This document shows, piece by piece, positions 15,712-24,178 of a stretch of 44,753 nt of DNA; positions within the stretch are counted from its first letter, which is position 1, and each line of letters starts with the position of its first letter. The DNA is taken from contig JAPFEH010000088.1 of the NCBI GenBank assembly GCA_026169195.1, positions 1 to 44,753 of the forward strand, written 5' to 3'. The notes under the pieces are model-generated. The model was given only the letters and a program-made list of their open reading frames with translations, was not told the DNA's origin and did no database searches. Position numbers and translations under genes: made by a program. Source of the stretch: Dysosmobacter sp. (GTDB lineage: Bacteria; Bacillota; Clostridia; Oscillospirales; Oscillospiraceae).

Positions 15712-16850
15712 GAAACGCGCTCCTTTGGAATGGGGATTGCACTTCCGGCACGGATCACATGTGCCGCGATCTCTGCTGCAGGAGAGTGGTCAGGATAAGA
15801 AAAACGCTGCTGCATTTGATTCAAAGCCGCTTCATCTCCCATCAGGGAAATGGCTTTCGCAGCCAGCTCCTCCGTTGTGGCGGCAGTGACCGCCGTTCCG
15901 CGCTCAATAAAAAAGCGCATGTTATAAGCCTCGCATCCCGCTACCGCATCGACGAAAAGCATGGGCAGATGCTTGTGGGCAGCCTCGGTGACGCTGATCC
16001 CGCCGGGCTTGGTGAGATACAGGTCGGCGCTGTCCATCATGCGGGGGATGTCGTTGACATAACTGTAAATATGGACGCGGGGCGTTTGCGCGTGATCCCG
16101 ATCCAAATGCTTGCGCAGACGCTGGTTTGTGCCGCAGATCACAGAGACATGGCTGTTTTCCGGCAGAGATTCCGCAATCTGCCGCACCAGCGTACGGATC
16201 GGACCGCAGCCCATGCTGCCGCACATGACCATGAGATGGCGGCTTTCCGGAGGAAGACCGCAGCTTTCTTTGGCTGCGGCCTGCGGTATGGTTTGAAAAA
16301 AGGCCCGTCGGATCGGGATACCGCTGGCAACCAGCTTTTCTTCCGGAATTCCGCAGCTGACAAATTCCCCTGCAATGGACGCGTCCGGGATAAAGTAGGT
16401 ATCCAGTGTGCTCTGCCCGCAGCTGGGGCTGCAGGTGTAATCGGTTGCAACGAAGTAGGTACGTGCGGAAAGAGAATGCCTGCGGAGGATCTCTGATACG
16501 ATCAGCGCGGAGAATACGTGGGTGCAGATGATGGCGTCATAGCCGTTTTCGCTGATGAAACGGTGCAGCCGGTCCGCGCCCGCCGTCAGGATCTTGTAGA
16601 TGCCGGAGTCGGTTTTGAAAACGCCGGGATGTTCCTCGGAATACCGGTAGCCGAAGCGAAATAAACCGGGCATATAGCGGTAGATGCGGACAAAGCCGAA
16701 GGAGATCATGTGGGAGATCCATGGGGAGATGAACCGAAACGCGTCGTCCATCTCGCAGGGGATCTGATTGGCTTGAAATTCTTCCAAAAGGGCTTTTCCG
16801 CAGGAATTATGCCCTTCTCCGGTATTGCAGCTTAAAATCAAAACGCGCAT
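15693..16850 (-). CDS. Diacylglycerol glycosyltransferase-like protein (MGDG-synthase/UgtP type, GT28)
   Basis: 385 residues from ATG 16850 with GGAGGAG upstream. N-terminal RVLILSCNTGEGHNSCGKAL (~2-21; core SCNTGEGHNS) is the MGDG-synthase/UgtP signature. The C-terminal half has VMCGSMGCGP (~208) and LTKPGGISVTEAAHKHLPM (~278-296), the nucleotide-sugar site. Such enzymes transfer glucose or galactose from UDP-sugar to diacylglycerol on the cytoplasmic face. Its neighbours are a CrtO-like acyltransferase upstream (13-base overlap) and a PAP2 phosphatase downstream (19-base overlap), which suggests a glycolipid pathway. Confidence 0.88.
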   Translation of the reverse strand: MRVLILSCNTGEGHNSCGKALLEEFQANQIPCEMDDAFRFISPWISHMISFGFVRIYRYMPGLFRFGYRYSEEHPGVFKTDSGIYKILTAGADRLHRFISENGYDAIICTHVFSALIVSEILRRHSLSARTYFVATDYTCSPSCGQSTLDTYFIPDASIAGEFVSCGIPEEKLVASGIPIRRAFFQTIPQAAAKESCGLPPESRHLMVMCGSMGCGPIRTLVRQIAESLPENSHVSVICGTNQRLRKHLDRDHAQTPRVHIYSYVNDIPRMMDSADLYLTKPGGISVTEAAHKHLPMLFVDAVAGCEAYNMRFFIERGTAVTAATTEELAAKAISLMGDEAALNQMQQRFSYPDHSPAAEIAAHVIRAGSAIPIPKERVSCTLAQ

Positions 16851-17320
16851 GAAATCTCCTCCAGACAATGTTTACGTGCCGCGCTTTTCTGGAGGCACAT
16901 AAGTCTTGGGCGGTTATACCGCTGGATGATGATAAAAACAGCGTTGCCCAGCAGGTTCAAGATGCTGAGAATAAAACCGCCCATGCCGCGCCAGAGCTTC
17001 ATGCAATACAGACCTGTCAGGCAGAGCACAAAATGAGTCAGCTCTGCGATGCAGGTTTCCTGCACCATGCGGGGCAGCTGCTCCCGGTAATCAGCGCTCA
17101 GCCGTTTTCCGGGCATCAAGTCCGGCAGGATACGGCTCATATCCGGCACCTTGCTTTGCCAGACCTTGATGTGCAGGCGGTTATAAATGGTCCCTCTTTT
17201 TTCAAAGGCAAAGGACCGGTAAGGGAAAAGATCTCCCCGAAACCACTGCTTTGGGAGAAGGCGACCCAGAATAAACGCGGTAAGACCGGTCAGGGACAGA
17301 TAGCTGATGCAAAGCAGCAT
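16838..17320 (-). CDS. CrtO-like glycosyl acyltransferase
   Basis: 160 residues, close to Staphylococcus CrtO (about 165), with 3-4 membrane helices. Shared motifs are FAFEKRGTIYNRLHIKVWQSK (~37-57; core FEKRGTIYNRLHIKVW), the ETCIAELTHF helix (~89) and IIIQRYNRPRL (~128), equivalent to the ETxxAELxH and QRYNRPRL of CrtO. CrtO acylates the glucose of a carotenoid glycoside (staphyloxanthin). No carotenoid genes are in this window, so here the acceptor is more likely the sugar of a glycolipid made by the adjacent glycosyltransferase. That is inference. Confidence 0.78.
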   Translation of the reverse strand: MLLCISYLSLTGLTAFILGRLLPKQWFRGDLFPYRSFAFEKRGTIYNRLHIKVWQSKVPDMSRILPDLMPGKRLSADYREQLPRMVQETCIAELTHFVLCLTGLYCMKLWRGMGGFILSILNLLGNAVFIIIQRYNRPRLMCLQKSAARKHCLEEISCAF

Positions 17321-17326
17321 GAGAGA

Positions 17327-18346
17327 TCAACCTCCAAACTCCATGTTGGCGTAAACACGCTCCATCCGTTCGTCCGGGAACCGTTCGTCTATCAGTTCCC
17401 AGAAACTGTTCTCAGGAGGAATGCCTTGGATGCGTCCGGACCAGCGCCAAACCGTGACGAGGGACATGATGCAATTGAAAATCAAAAAGGCCGTCACACA
17501 CCATGTCGAGATCTTTCCTGCACGGTTTGGGAGTTTTAAGATCCATTTTGCCATGCGGGGATAAATATCTTTGATCCAGAAAACGCCCAGAATGCCCCAG
17601 AAGCAGGAATAAAGCAGACAGATCCGGCCATTGAGGTTGAACGGCATGGCGCTGTAATCCCACGAGCGGGAACCAAATAACACCTCTTGTCCCCATGAGC
17701 AAAGATATTCTACCACGCTGCCTACCAGCATTCCGCCCAGAAAGGAGAGCCATCTGCCACGGTTTCGGAACCGGTACAAGGCCACAGTCAGCGCTACGGC
17801 GCCGGAGCCGTATAACAGATTAAAGGGACCGTAAATCAGGCCGGCGCGGCTTTCCAGATAGCCGTGGCGCAGAAGGCACCAGATCGATTCCACGACCACG
17901 CCGGCAAAACTGCCCACAAAGCATACCAACAGCAGTTTGTATAAGTTGATCCCCTGCGCAAAATGTCTGGTCTGCTGCTCTGCCCAATCAATGGTGCCGT
18001 TCGCCGGAGGATTGGGGAGATACCACTTTCTGTCGCGGCTTTTCCGCATGTCCCGGAACCGCGCGCTCAGTTCGTCCTCCATGGCCAGCGTTCTCTGATA
18101 AGCCTGCTTGAGGTTTCCTCCTGCGTATTTCAAGGAATCAATGGTTTCCCGGGCCTGCTGATCCAGATTCGGGTTTTGTGCATGATCCATGGGCTCCTGC
18201 GCGAGACTCTGGTAACTGGATTCCAGCTCCTTTTCAGCGCGCTCTACCACATCGAGAAGATCTGCGCTGGCCTGCCGCAAAGAGAGCTGGGCGGGTGCGG
18301 CGGCGCCGGAAAGCTGCTGATCGGAAGGTGTTTGCGTTGTTTTCAT
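17327..18346 (-). CDS. Membrane protein of the putative ABC-transporter type IV family
   Basis: 339 residues. The N-terminal ~125 are soluble, with Gln/Glu-rich, coiled-coil-like helices (SLRQASADLLDVVERAEKEL; cut here). From ~135 there are about five membrane helices, beginning NLYKLLLVCFVGSFAGVVVE and continuing LIYGPFNLLYGSGAVAL, GGMLVGSVVEYLCSW and WDYSAMPFNLNGRICLLYS. The YGPFxxxYG and WDYS motifs are those of the family labelled putative ABC-transporter type IV, for which I know no proven transport. It lies between MarR and the CrtO-like gene (11 and 6 bases apart). Confidence 0.72.
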   Translation of the reverse strand: MKTTQTPSDQQLSGAAAPAQLSLRQASADLLDVVERAEKELESSYQSLAQEPMDHAQNPNLDQQARETIDSLKYAGGNLKQAYQRTLAMEDELSARFRDMRKSRDRKWYLPNPPANGTIDWAEQQTRHFAQGINLYKLLLVCFVGSFAGVVVESIWCLLRHGYLESRAGLIYGPFNLLYGSGAVALTVALYRFRNRGRWLSFLGGMLVGSVVEYLCSWGQEVLFGSRSWDYSAMPFNLNGRICLLYSCFWGILGVFWIKDIYPRMAKWILKLPNRAGKISTWCVTAFLIFNCIMSLVTVWRWSGRIQGIPPENSFWELIDERFPDERMERVYANMEFGG

Positions 18347-18357
18347 ACAAATGCTCC

Positions 18358-18843
18358 TTATCCGTCGGCAGTGAGAGCGGGGGAGCCGCTGTGCTGCCGT
18401 CCGCTGGCGTATTCTGTCAGATTTGGCATTTCCATCAGATTTTGCTGCATGCGCTCCAGCAGAGCTTTGAAGGTGCAGAACTCTTCAGGAGAGATGCCAT
18501 CCGCAAGCTCCGAAATAAAAAATGCGGTGGATTTGGCCAACCGCTCTGTGATGGGGGCGGCCTGTTTAGTCAGATGCAGGTGCGATACCCGACTGTCCTT
18601 CGGATCCCGGTGCGTCTCAATGTATCCCTCACGGCGCAGCGTTTCCAAACTGCGGCTGACCATGCTGGGAGAAAGATGACAATGCTCTGCAATGAAATGG
18701 GCCGTATTCTCACAGGGATGATAAAACAGGGAGAGCAGGCACAGCATTTCGCTCCGCTTGATTCCCAGCGGTGCGACAGAGCGGTAACAATATTGCTGAT
18801 AGGCTGCTTCCACGTGCTTGAAAATTCCAAATATGTCCTTCAC
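18358..18843 (-). CDS. MarR-family transcriptional regulator
   Basis: 161 residues from a GTG at 18843 (GGGGAA 7 bases upstream). A TTG at 18912 would extend it by 23 residues and cannot be excluded. The winged helix is clear: MLCLLSLFYHPCENTAHFIAE, then HLSPSMVSRSLETLRREGYIE (recognition helix) and the wing DPKDSRVSHLHLT (~80-92). MarR proteins are usually ligand-responsive repressors of their own operon. This one is first of five closely packed genes and has a palindromic CTATATAG stretch at 18931-18938 beside the -10, a plausible self-operator. Confidence 0.9.
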   Translation of the reverse strand: MKDIFGIFKHVEAAYQQYCYRSVAPLGIKRSEMLCLLSLFYHPCENTAHFIAEHCHLSPSMVSRSLETLRREGYIETHRDPKDSRVSHLHLTKQAAPITERLAKSTAFFISELADGISPEEFCTFKALLERMQQNLMEMPNLTEYASGRQHSGSPALTADG

Positions 18844-18936
18844 AAGAAGATTCCCCACTTTGTATGTCTGGGCTTTGGCTGCGGGTGCGCAAAGAAATCC
18901 TTGAATTTTCAACGATCTCCAAAGCTTTATCTATAT

Positions 18937-18965
18937 AGTATGGAGAATGGAGCGCCGCTTGTCAA
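18937..18965 (-). promoter_or_regulatory. Promoter of the MarR-led operon
   Basis: Reverse strand TTGACA (18960-18965), 17-base spacer, CATACT (18937-18942). The dyad CTATATAG at 18931-18938 overlaps the -10 side and could be the MarR site. Confidence 0.65.
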
Positions 18966-19021
18966 CTGCTTCGACGGAAATTTACAGTTCATTCATAGTT
19001 GTGAGAGGCGATTTTCGCCTG

Positions 19022-19050
19022 AAAAAAACCGCCATACAGGCGGTTTTTTT
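19022..19050. terminator. Bidirectional terminator
   Basis: AAAAAAACCGCC, ATACA loop, GGCGGTTTTTTT. It separates the MarR operon promoter from the lipoprotein gene and terminates the latter on the reverse strand. Confidence 0.85.
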
Positions 19051-19119
19051 CAGATCGGATCGGAAACGAATTCCCGATCTTCCGATTTCTTCACAGGAAA
19101 GTGGTCAGAATGAATCCAG

Positions 19120-20004
19120 TCATCGGGACAGGTCAAGCACAGCGCCGTTTTCCAGCACGATAGGGGGAAGCTCGGTGTCATCCCCGTATAGATCCGGTCG
19201 GGCCAGCAAATAGGTTTCCAGCTGCTTCCGATTCTGGAATGCGGTTGCTTGAAAAGGACCGTCCGGACCGTATTTCTCCACAAACAAAAGTCCGTCCTCC
19301 GTTTCAACAAGAACACCGGTATGTCCCACAAAGCGGAGTGCGTCGAAGGGGGAGTGCAGATAGACTTCGATCAGAGAAAGGCCGCCGGAGCTGTCAATTT
19401 GCAGGCCGCGCTCTTCCCACGCCTCTTGGATACAAGCCAGATGGGACTCGATTGTATCAGAACCTTCCACGGATACACTGTTGAAGAGGGTGATGAAGTC
19501 GGCGCGGGCTTCCGGGGTGAGCTGGTAGGTGTCCAGCGTGTCGATGGCCTCCACATCGAACATCAAGAACGTATCTGCTTCATTGGCGGAGCCGTTGGTC
19601 TGAATCTGGTCGCCCAGCAGCAGGAAAGCGGTCAGCCGGCAGTTGGCCTCAGGAAAAAGGGTTCCGTCCGGCAATTCCTTATAGGTAAAGGACAGGCTGC
19701 TGTAATCGACAAAATCGCCGTCCATGGGGACAAAGCCGTCGGGCAGAGACGGCGCAGTGACCCGACTGTTAAAATCATCCGCCCAGACCAGCAGTGTATC
19801 CGTTCGTTCCTGAGAGATACCATGTGTTTGCAGGCAGGAGATCACGGTCTCCCGGGAAGCATCGTCTGTCAGGTTCGTATACAGAACCGGCTCCGGCTCC
19901 TGAGAGGGAGCGTTTGTTTCCGGAACAGAGGGAGCGGCGCCGCAGCCTGCCAGAGACAGCGCCAGCAGGATGGTGAGAGCACTGACACGGGTGAATTTTT
20001 TCAT
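19120..20004 (-). CDS. DUF4300-like lipoprotein
   Basis: 294 residues. Signal peptide with lipobox LAGC (Cys ~21), then an acidic Pro/Glu linker and a globular domain beginning YTNLTDDASRETVISCLQ. That opening resembles DUF4300, a family of surface lipoproteins. There is a cysteine in the mature domain (NCRL) and another in SHLACIQEAW, possibly a disulfide. Function is unknown. It would be anchored on the outer face of the membrane. It appears monocistronic, followed by the terminator at 19022. Confidence 0.8.
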   Translation of the reverse strand: MKKFTRVSALTILLALSLAGCGAAPSVPETNAPSQEPEPVLYTNLTDDASRETVISCLQTHGISQERTDTLLVWADDFNSRVTAPSLPDGFVPMDGDFVDYSSLSFTYKELPDGTLFPEANCRLTAFLLLGDQIQTNGSANEADTFLMFDVEAIDTLDTYQLTPEARADFITLFNSVSVEGSDTIESHLACIQEAWEERGLQIDSSGGLSLIEVYLHSPFDALRFVGHTGVLVETEDGLLFVEKYGPDGPFQATAFQNRKQLETYLLARPDLYGDDTELPPIVLENGAVLDLSR

Positions 20005-20461
20005 GGTTTACAAAGTCCTTTCTATGAGTCTCTGACGAAATGGAGAGCAGAGAGCTGTATTCACGGGAAGAGATGCAGTGAAAAATCCCGTTATTAAGAC
20101 GCGGCAGCAGCGAAAAAGGTGACAGCTGCGCTGCTTTTTGGAATGGAGCGTGGATCAGTTCTCCCGCTTACCTGTTGGACTGATGGATGCTGACTCCGTT
20201 ATTTTCGCTGAAACGGCCTGTGTTCAAGCATGGAAAGAAGCATGAAAGTATGATATAATCATATAAAATTCGGAACATTTTGATGGTAGTTCCTCTGTAT
20301 AAATAAAACTGGCCTTTTATAAGGAGGCCATCCGTATGAGAACATAACATTGCTGAGAGCTGCCCGATGCAGATAAATACCGTCTATGCTGTTATATTGA
20401 AAACTCCTGCTGACAGAAGAGAGAACGATAAATCCTGAATTTGACAAAGGAGCGTGGTGAC
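20005..20461 (+). other. Intergenic stretch with a long leader for the next lipoprotein gene
   Basis: No convincing protein gene in 457 bases. It holds a promoter at 20231-20259, a GGAAC/GTTCC hairpin (20272-20294), a small hairpin (TGGCCT/AGGCCA) around 20312-20332 that carries AAGGAGG, and a three-codon reading frame (ATG AGA ACA TAA) starting at 20336. A degenerate repeat shared with 21041-21072 lies at 20152-20184. Confidence 0.5.
20231..20259 (+). promoter_or_regulatory. Promoter with extended -10
   Basis: TGGAAA (20231-20236), 17-base spacer, TGATATAAT (extended -10, TATAAT at 20254-20259). It would drive the lipoprotein gene at 20462 through a leader of nearly 200 bases. Confidence 0.6.
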
Positions 20462-20914
20462 ATGAAAAAAACAATAGCGTTGCTCTCCTTGCTGGTGTCC
20501 ATGCTTGGGCTGGCCGGCTGCAACGGAAAAACAGTCCATATCGACTTTCCATTTGAGGTCGGAGAGGTTGAAACCATTGAACTGTACCGCTATGCGGAAG
20601 CACCTGCTTCGGCAGAAAAGAAAGTGATTGATGCGGAAGAAACGATAAAAGACTTGTATGATATGTTTGAGCGTTTAACTTTAAAACTCAAAAAGGTAGA
20701 AGAAACGGAAGAAGCAACGATAACCGGTTTCCGATTGAATCTGTCCGACGGAACAGTCTACGAATTGATTTATAGCTGCTATGGAGTAAAGAATGGGAAT
20801 CTCAAATCCTCAACAGGTAATTTTGAATACTTTACAAGTGCAGACATTGGATCTTATTGGAACAGTATTGACCTTGAAGCAGTTGCCGTTGAAGAAAGCG
20901 AGCTGCCGAAGTAA
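20462..20914 (+). CDS. Small lipoprotein of unknown function
   Basis: 150 residues from ATG 20462 with AAAGGAG 9 bases upstream. Signal peptide MKKTIALLSLLVSMLGLAGC gives a lipobox at LAGC (Cys 20). The mature part is a small acidic domain with a predicted beta-rich core (FRLNLSDGTVYELIYSCYG) and a charged helix (LTLKLKKVEETEEATI). I do not recognise the family. Its base composition is more AT-rich than its neighbours and it is flanked by a degenerate repeat (20152-20184, 21041-21072), so it may have been acquired or shuffled. Confidence 0.72.
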   Translation: MKKTIALLSLLVSMLGLAGCNGKTVHIDFPFEVGEVETIELYRYAEAPASAEKKVIDAEETIKDLYDMFERLTLKLKKVEETEEATITGFRLNLSDGTVYELIYSCYGVKNGNLKSSTGNFEYFTSADIGSYWNSIDLEAVAVEESELPK

Positions 20915-21151
20915 GCTGACCGCTTCCGGTTTAATGAGCTGAGTTGATGTGGAAAGGCGCATACGAAACCTGCATTATCAGTGCGTTGGGATACACAGTT
21001 TGGCTGGCTAAATCAGAATCAGCTCAGAGGGGAAAAGGGAGGATCAGCTCTCTTTTTACCCTTTGGACTGATTTGAACAATAAACAACCTCCCTCCGTCA
21101 TTTTGGCGAAGGGAGGCGCTTCTCTGCGCGAACAGCCCGATAAATTTGAAT

Positions 21152-21565
21152 TTAACGACATAATGTTTCTGGTCTTCTCCCAATTCCTTTTTTCTGATTT
21201 TCAAGTTGAAGTGTAAGCCTGTTTGACAAAATCGGGAAATGATATTTTGCTGACAGCGCGATCCCCAATTCCAATAGTTGAATAGAAATTTCCAATGGCA
21301 ATTCATCAGAATTGTCAACTGCCCACCATGGAAATGCCTTGCAGGAATGTTCCTTTTCTGCTATTAGAAACATATAACCGATTAATCGATCATCTCGAAA
21401 TACAAAAAGATATTGTGGAAGCGTTCCTGCTTGAGATTTGTCCATTTCCTTTTTGATTGTCTTTAGCTTTCCGTAAGCAGGACGAAAACCTAGTTGAAGC
21501 AACTGTTCCAGAACAGCATCTTTCTTTTCGCTTGGTATATCCAGATAATTGCAAAACTTTATCAT
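21152..21565 (-). CDS. Hypothetical protein
   Basis: 137 residues from ATG 21565, with GGAGG 5 bases upstream; an extension to 21664 lacks a site and runs through an AT-rich intergenic segment. The product has an N-terminal helical part (SEKKDAVLEQLLQLGFRPAY) and a strand-rich middle (QYLFVFRDDRLIGYMFLIAE), then WWAVDNSDELPLEISIQLLE. The middle strand pair looks somewhat like the core of a GNAT fold, but the acetyl-CoA loop is absent, so I give no function. AT-rich like the adjacent lipoprotein region. Confidence 0.6.
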   Translation of the reverse strand: MIKFCNYLDIPSEKKDAVLEQLLQLGFRPAYGKLKTIKKEMDKSQAGTLPQYLFVFRDDRLIGYMFLIAEKEHSCKAFPWWAVDNSDELPLEISIQLLELGIALSAKYHFPILSNRLTLQLENQKKGIGRRPETLCR

Positions 21566-21701
21566 GAATACCTCCACAAATTCAAATTTATTGTTCGGCT
21601 TTACTTTACCATATTTTTTATGCCGCCACCAATCTGTAGTGAGATCGGCGGAGTTTGGGCCCATCAGTCCTAAAGTAAACAGAGATGATCAGCTTGCAGA
21701 A

Positions 21702-21730
21702 TTGACATTCCAAAAGCGGTATTTTATAAT
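21702..21730 (+). promoter_or_regulatory. Consensus promoter of lplA
   Basis: TTGACA (21702-21707), exactly 17 bases, TATAAT (21725-21730): a full consensus sigma-A promoter, 42 bases before the ATG at 21772. Confidence 0.88.
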
Positions 21731-21771
21731 GAAAGCCATCTTTGGAACAAGTGGAAGGCAGGTCATGGAAC

Positions 21772-22779
21772 ATGGCAGAAACGGTGTTTTATTTGGAGAC
21801 GGGATCGCTGGATCCGGCTTATAATCTTGCGTTTGAAGAGTTTGTGCTGACCAACCGCAGAGAGGGGGCATATCTGCTGCTGTGGCAGAATGACAATACC
21901 ATTGTCATCGGCCAGAATCAAAATGCAGAAGCGGAGATCAACCGTCCGTTTGTGGAGGCACATCGTATTCATGTGGTGCGCCGGTCGACCGGAGGCGGTG
22001 CGGTGTACCACGACCTTGGAAATTTGAATTATTCCTTCATTACCGATGTGGGCTGCGCCGAAGAGCTGACCATGGAACGCTTTACCCGACCTGTGGTGGA
22101 GGCGTTAAAAGCACTGGGGCTTCAGGCAGAGGCATCCGGACGGAATGATATTCTGGTGGAGGGGAAAAAGGTTTCCGGAACAGCTCAACGGGTAACGCGG
22201 GACCGCATCCTGCACCACGGAACGCTGCTGTTTGACGCGGACCCCGCTATGGTGGCGGGGGCGCTGCATGTAGATCCGGAAAAATTCCGCTCCAAAAGTG
22301 CGAAATCGGTTCGGGGGCGGATCGGGAACATCCGCACCTTTTTGAAAGAGGATATGGACCTGCCGGCTTTTTGGACATACCTGAAAACCGCGCTGGCAGG
22401 CAGCGGTCTGACAGAAACGACTCTGACGCCGCAGGAACTGGAAGCGGTAGAGACGCTGAGAGCGAACAAGTATGCTACATGGGAGTGGACATACGGCCGT
22501 TCGCCCCGATATAACATGGAAAACAAGCGCTACTGGACCGGCGGCTGTCTGGAGGTGCGGGCGGACGTGGCCCACGGCATGGTGGAGGAGATCGTCTTTT
22601 ACGGGGATTTTCTGGCAGTCCGGAGTATGGAAGAGATCACAGCGGCTCTGCGGGGCTGCGCGTTCCGGACGGAAGCCTTCGGAGCCGTCTTGGATCGCTT
22701 TGCCCTGCATGAATTTTTCGGAGCCATTACCAGAGAGGAAATTCTGGAGACGGTTTTTTATGCCAGCTCTGCGGACTGA
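21772..22779 (+). CDS. lplA: Lipoate-protein ligase
   Basis: 336 residues from ATG 21772; a TTG at 21742 is in frame but would lie almost at the transcript start. It attaches lipoate via lipoyl-AMP to the lysine of E2 or GcvH domains. Motifs are NLAFEEFV at the N-terminus, VIGQNQNAEAEIN (~45), the RRSTGGGAVYHDLGNLNYSF loop (~68-87) and catalytic lysine in EGKKVSGTAQ (~130). A C-terminal accessory domain follows (~245-336), as in LplA of full length. No target protein is encoded nearby. Confidence 0.93.
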   Translation: MAETVFYLETGSLDPAYNLAFEEFVLTNRREGAYLLLWQNDNTIVIGQNQNAEAEINRPFVEAHRIHVVRRSTGGGAVYHDLGNLNYSFITDVGCAEELTMERFTRPVVEALKALGLQAEASGRNDILVEGKKVSGTAQRVTRDRILHHGTLLFDADPAMVAGALHVDPEKFRSKSAKSVRGRIGNIRTFLKEDMDLPAFWTYLKTALAGSGLTETTLTPQELEAVETLRANKYATWEWTYGRSPRYNMENKRYWTGGCLEVRADVAHGMVEEIVFYGDFLAVRSMEEITAALRGCAFRTEAFGAVLDRFALHEFFGAITREEILETVFYASSAD

Positions 22780-22836
22780 ATCCATCGGGCAGGGCTGCCG
22801 GACCGGAATGCTGCTGTGCATAGATTCATCATCGGA

Positions 22837-22872
22837 AATGGTCCCCTCCTGTCAGCAGGAGGGGACCATTTT
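22837..22872. terminator. Bidirectional terminator between lplA and serC
   Basis: AATGGTCCCCTCCTG (22837-22851), 4-base loop, CAGGAGGGGACCATT, TT. Fifteen-bp stem placed between convergent genes. Confidence 0.85.
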
Positions 22873-22901
22873 ATGCGGAACAGCGGAGAACGGATTTGGA
22901 A

Positions 22902-23990
22902 TCAGGCGTGTTCCGCCTCATATTTTTTCAAAAATGCCACCAGTGCCTCCACGCCTTCCTTGGGCATGGCGTTGTAAATGGATGCCCGCAGGCCTCCGAC
23001 GGATTTGTGCCCTTTCAGGTTGTCAAAGCCGGCAGCCTTGGATGCTGCTACGACATCGGCATCCTGCTCCTTGCTGGGGGTCACAAAGGGAACATTCATC
23101 AAGGAGCGGTCCTCTTTTCGAACAGCGCCGGTGAAGAACCTGCTCTGATCCAGAAAATCATAAAGGACAGCGGCTTTTTCCTCATTCCGGCGGGCCTGCG
23201 CCTCCAGACCGCCGCGGTCCAGCAGATATTTGAATACCTTGCCGCAGCAGTAAATCGCCCAGCAGTTGGGGGTGTTATACAGGGAGTCGGCGTCGGCGTG
23301 GGTTTTATAGTTCATATAAACAGGCGTTTTGGGGTCCAGATCGTCCCGCAGCAGATCCTCCCGGATGATGACGACCGCCATACCGGCGGGACCTACATTT
23401 TTCTGCACACCGGCCCAGATGAGACCGTATTTGGAAACATCGCAGGGGCGGGAGAGGAACATGGAGGACTGATCTGCCACCAGAATCTTCCCCTTGGTGT
23501 CGGGCAGGGTGGAATACGTGGTTCCGTTGATGGTTTCATTTTCGCAGATATAGACATAGTCGGCATCCTCCGGAATCTCCAGATCGGAGCAATCCGGAAT
23601 GTAGGAATAATTTCGGTCGGCGGAAGAGGCAACGATGCGGACGTCTCCGTATTTTTTCGCCTCGGCGATGGCCTTTTTGCTCCACGCGCCGGTTTCAACA
23701 TAGCAGGCAGTGCCGTTTTTCATCAAGTTCATGGGAACCATGGCAAACTGCAGCGTACCGCCGCCCTGAACGAACAAAACCTTATATTCAGGGGGGATGC
23801 CCATCAGCTTCCGCAGATCGGCTTCTGCCTCGTCCCGAATCTGCTGAAATACCTTGGAGCGGTGGCTCATCTCCATCACGCACATACCGCTGCCGCGATA
23901 ATTCATCATCTCTGCTGCGATCTCCTCCAGAACCGGCTCCGGCATCATGGCGGGGCCTGCGGAGAAGTTATAGCTGCGACCGTATTTCAT
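22902..23990 (-). CDS. serC: Phosphoserine aminotransferase
   Basis: 362 residues from ATG 23990 with GGAGGAATTTTCT upstream; a longer frame to 24041 is less likely. It transfers the glutamate amino group to 3-phosphohydroxypyruvate (serine synthesis) and can act in pyridoxine synthesis. Motifs are YNFSAGPAMMPEPVL at the start, FVQGGGTLQFAMVPMNL (~75) and the PLP lysine in WAGVQKNVGPAGM (~195). The C-terminus HKSVGGLRASIYNAMP is family-typical. No serA is seen beside it. Confidence 0.96.
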   Translation of the reverse strand: MKYGRSYNFSAGPAMMPEPVLEEIAAEMMNYRGSGMCVMEMSHRSKVFQQIRDEAEADLRKLMGIPPEYKVLFVQGGGTLQFAMVPMNLMKNGTACYVETGAWSKKAIAEAKKYGDVRIVASSADRNYSYIPDCSDLEIPEDADYVYICENETINGTTYSTLPDTKGKILVADQSSMFLSRPCDVSKYGLIWAGVQKNVGPAGMAVVIIREDLLRDDLDPKTPVYMNYKTHADADSLYNTPNCWAIYCCGKVFKYLLDRGGLEAQARRNEEKAAVLYDFLDQSRFFTGAVRKEDRSLMNVPFVTPSKEQDADVVAASKAAGFDNLKGHKSVGGLRASIYNAMPKEGVEALVAFLKKYEAEHA

Positions 23991-24149
23991 AGAAAATTCC
24001 TCCGGTTTCTTGTGTTTTGAATCGCCGCGGTTTTGCCGCAAAGGAAAGCCGCCTGTGTGGCCGTATAACGGTGTTCTGCCCCAGTATACGCCAGAAAAGC
24101 CGGGGAATCAACCGCTTCCCCAAATTTTCTCCGGTTGAAAGAGAAGGAG

Positions 24150-24178
24150 TTGCTTTCTGGGAAAAAACGGGATAAAAT
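24150..24178 (+). promoter_or_regulatory. Promoter of the ClC gene
   Basis: TTGCTT (24150-24155), 17 bases, TAAAAT (24173-24178), about 110 bases before the TTG start. Confidence 0.55.

Noticed and set aside
20168-20603. Reverse-strand frames across the lipoprotein leader
   Set aside because: They cross promoter and hairpin sequence, have no ribosome site, and resemble no protein.
21041-21115. Hairpin CCTCCCT/AGGGAGG near 21090 as a terminator
   Set aside because: The 7-bp stem has a 15-base loop and no T-run on either strand; a repeat scar is as likely.
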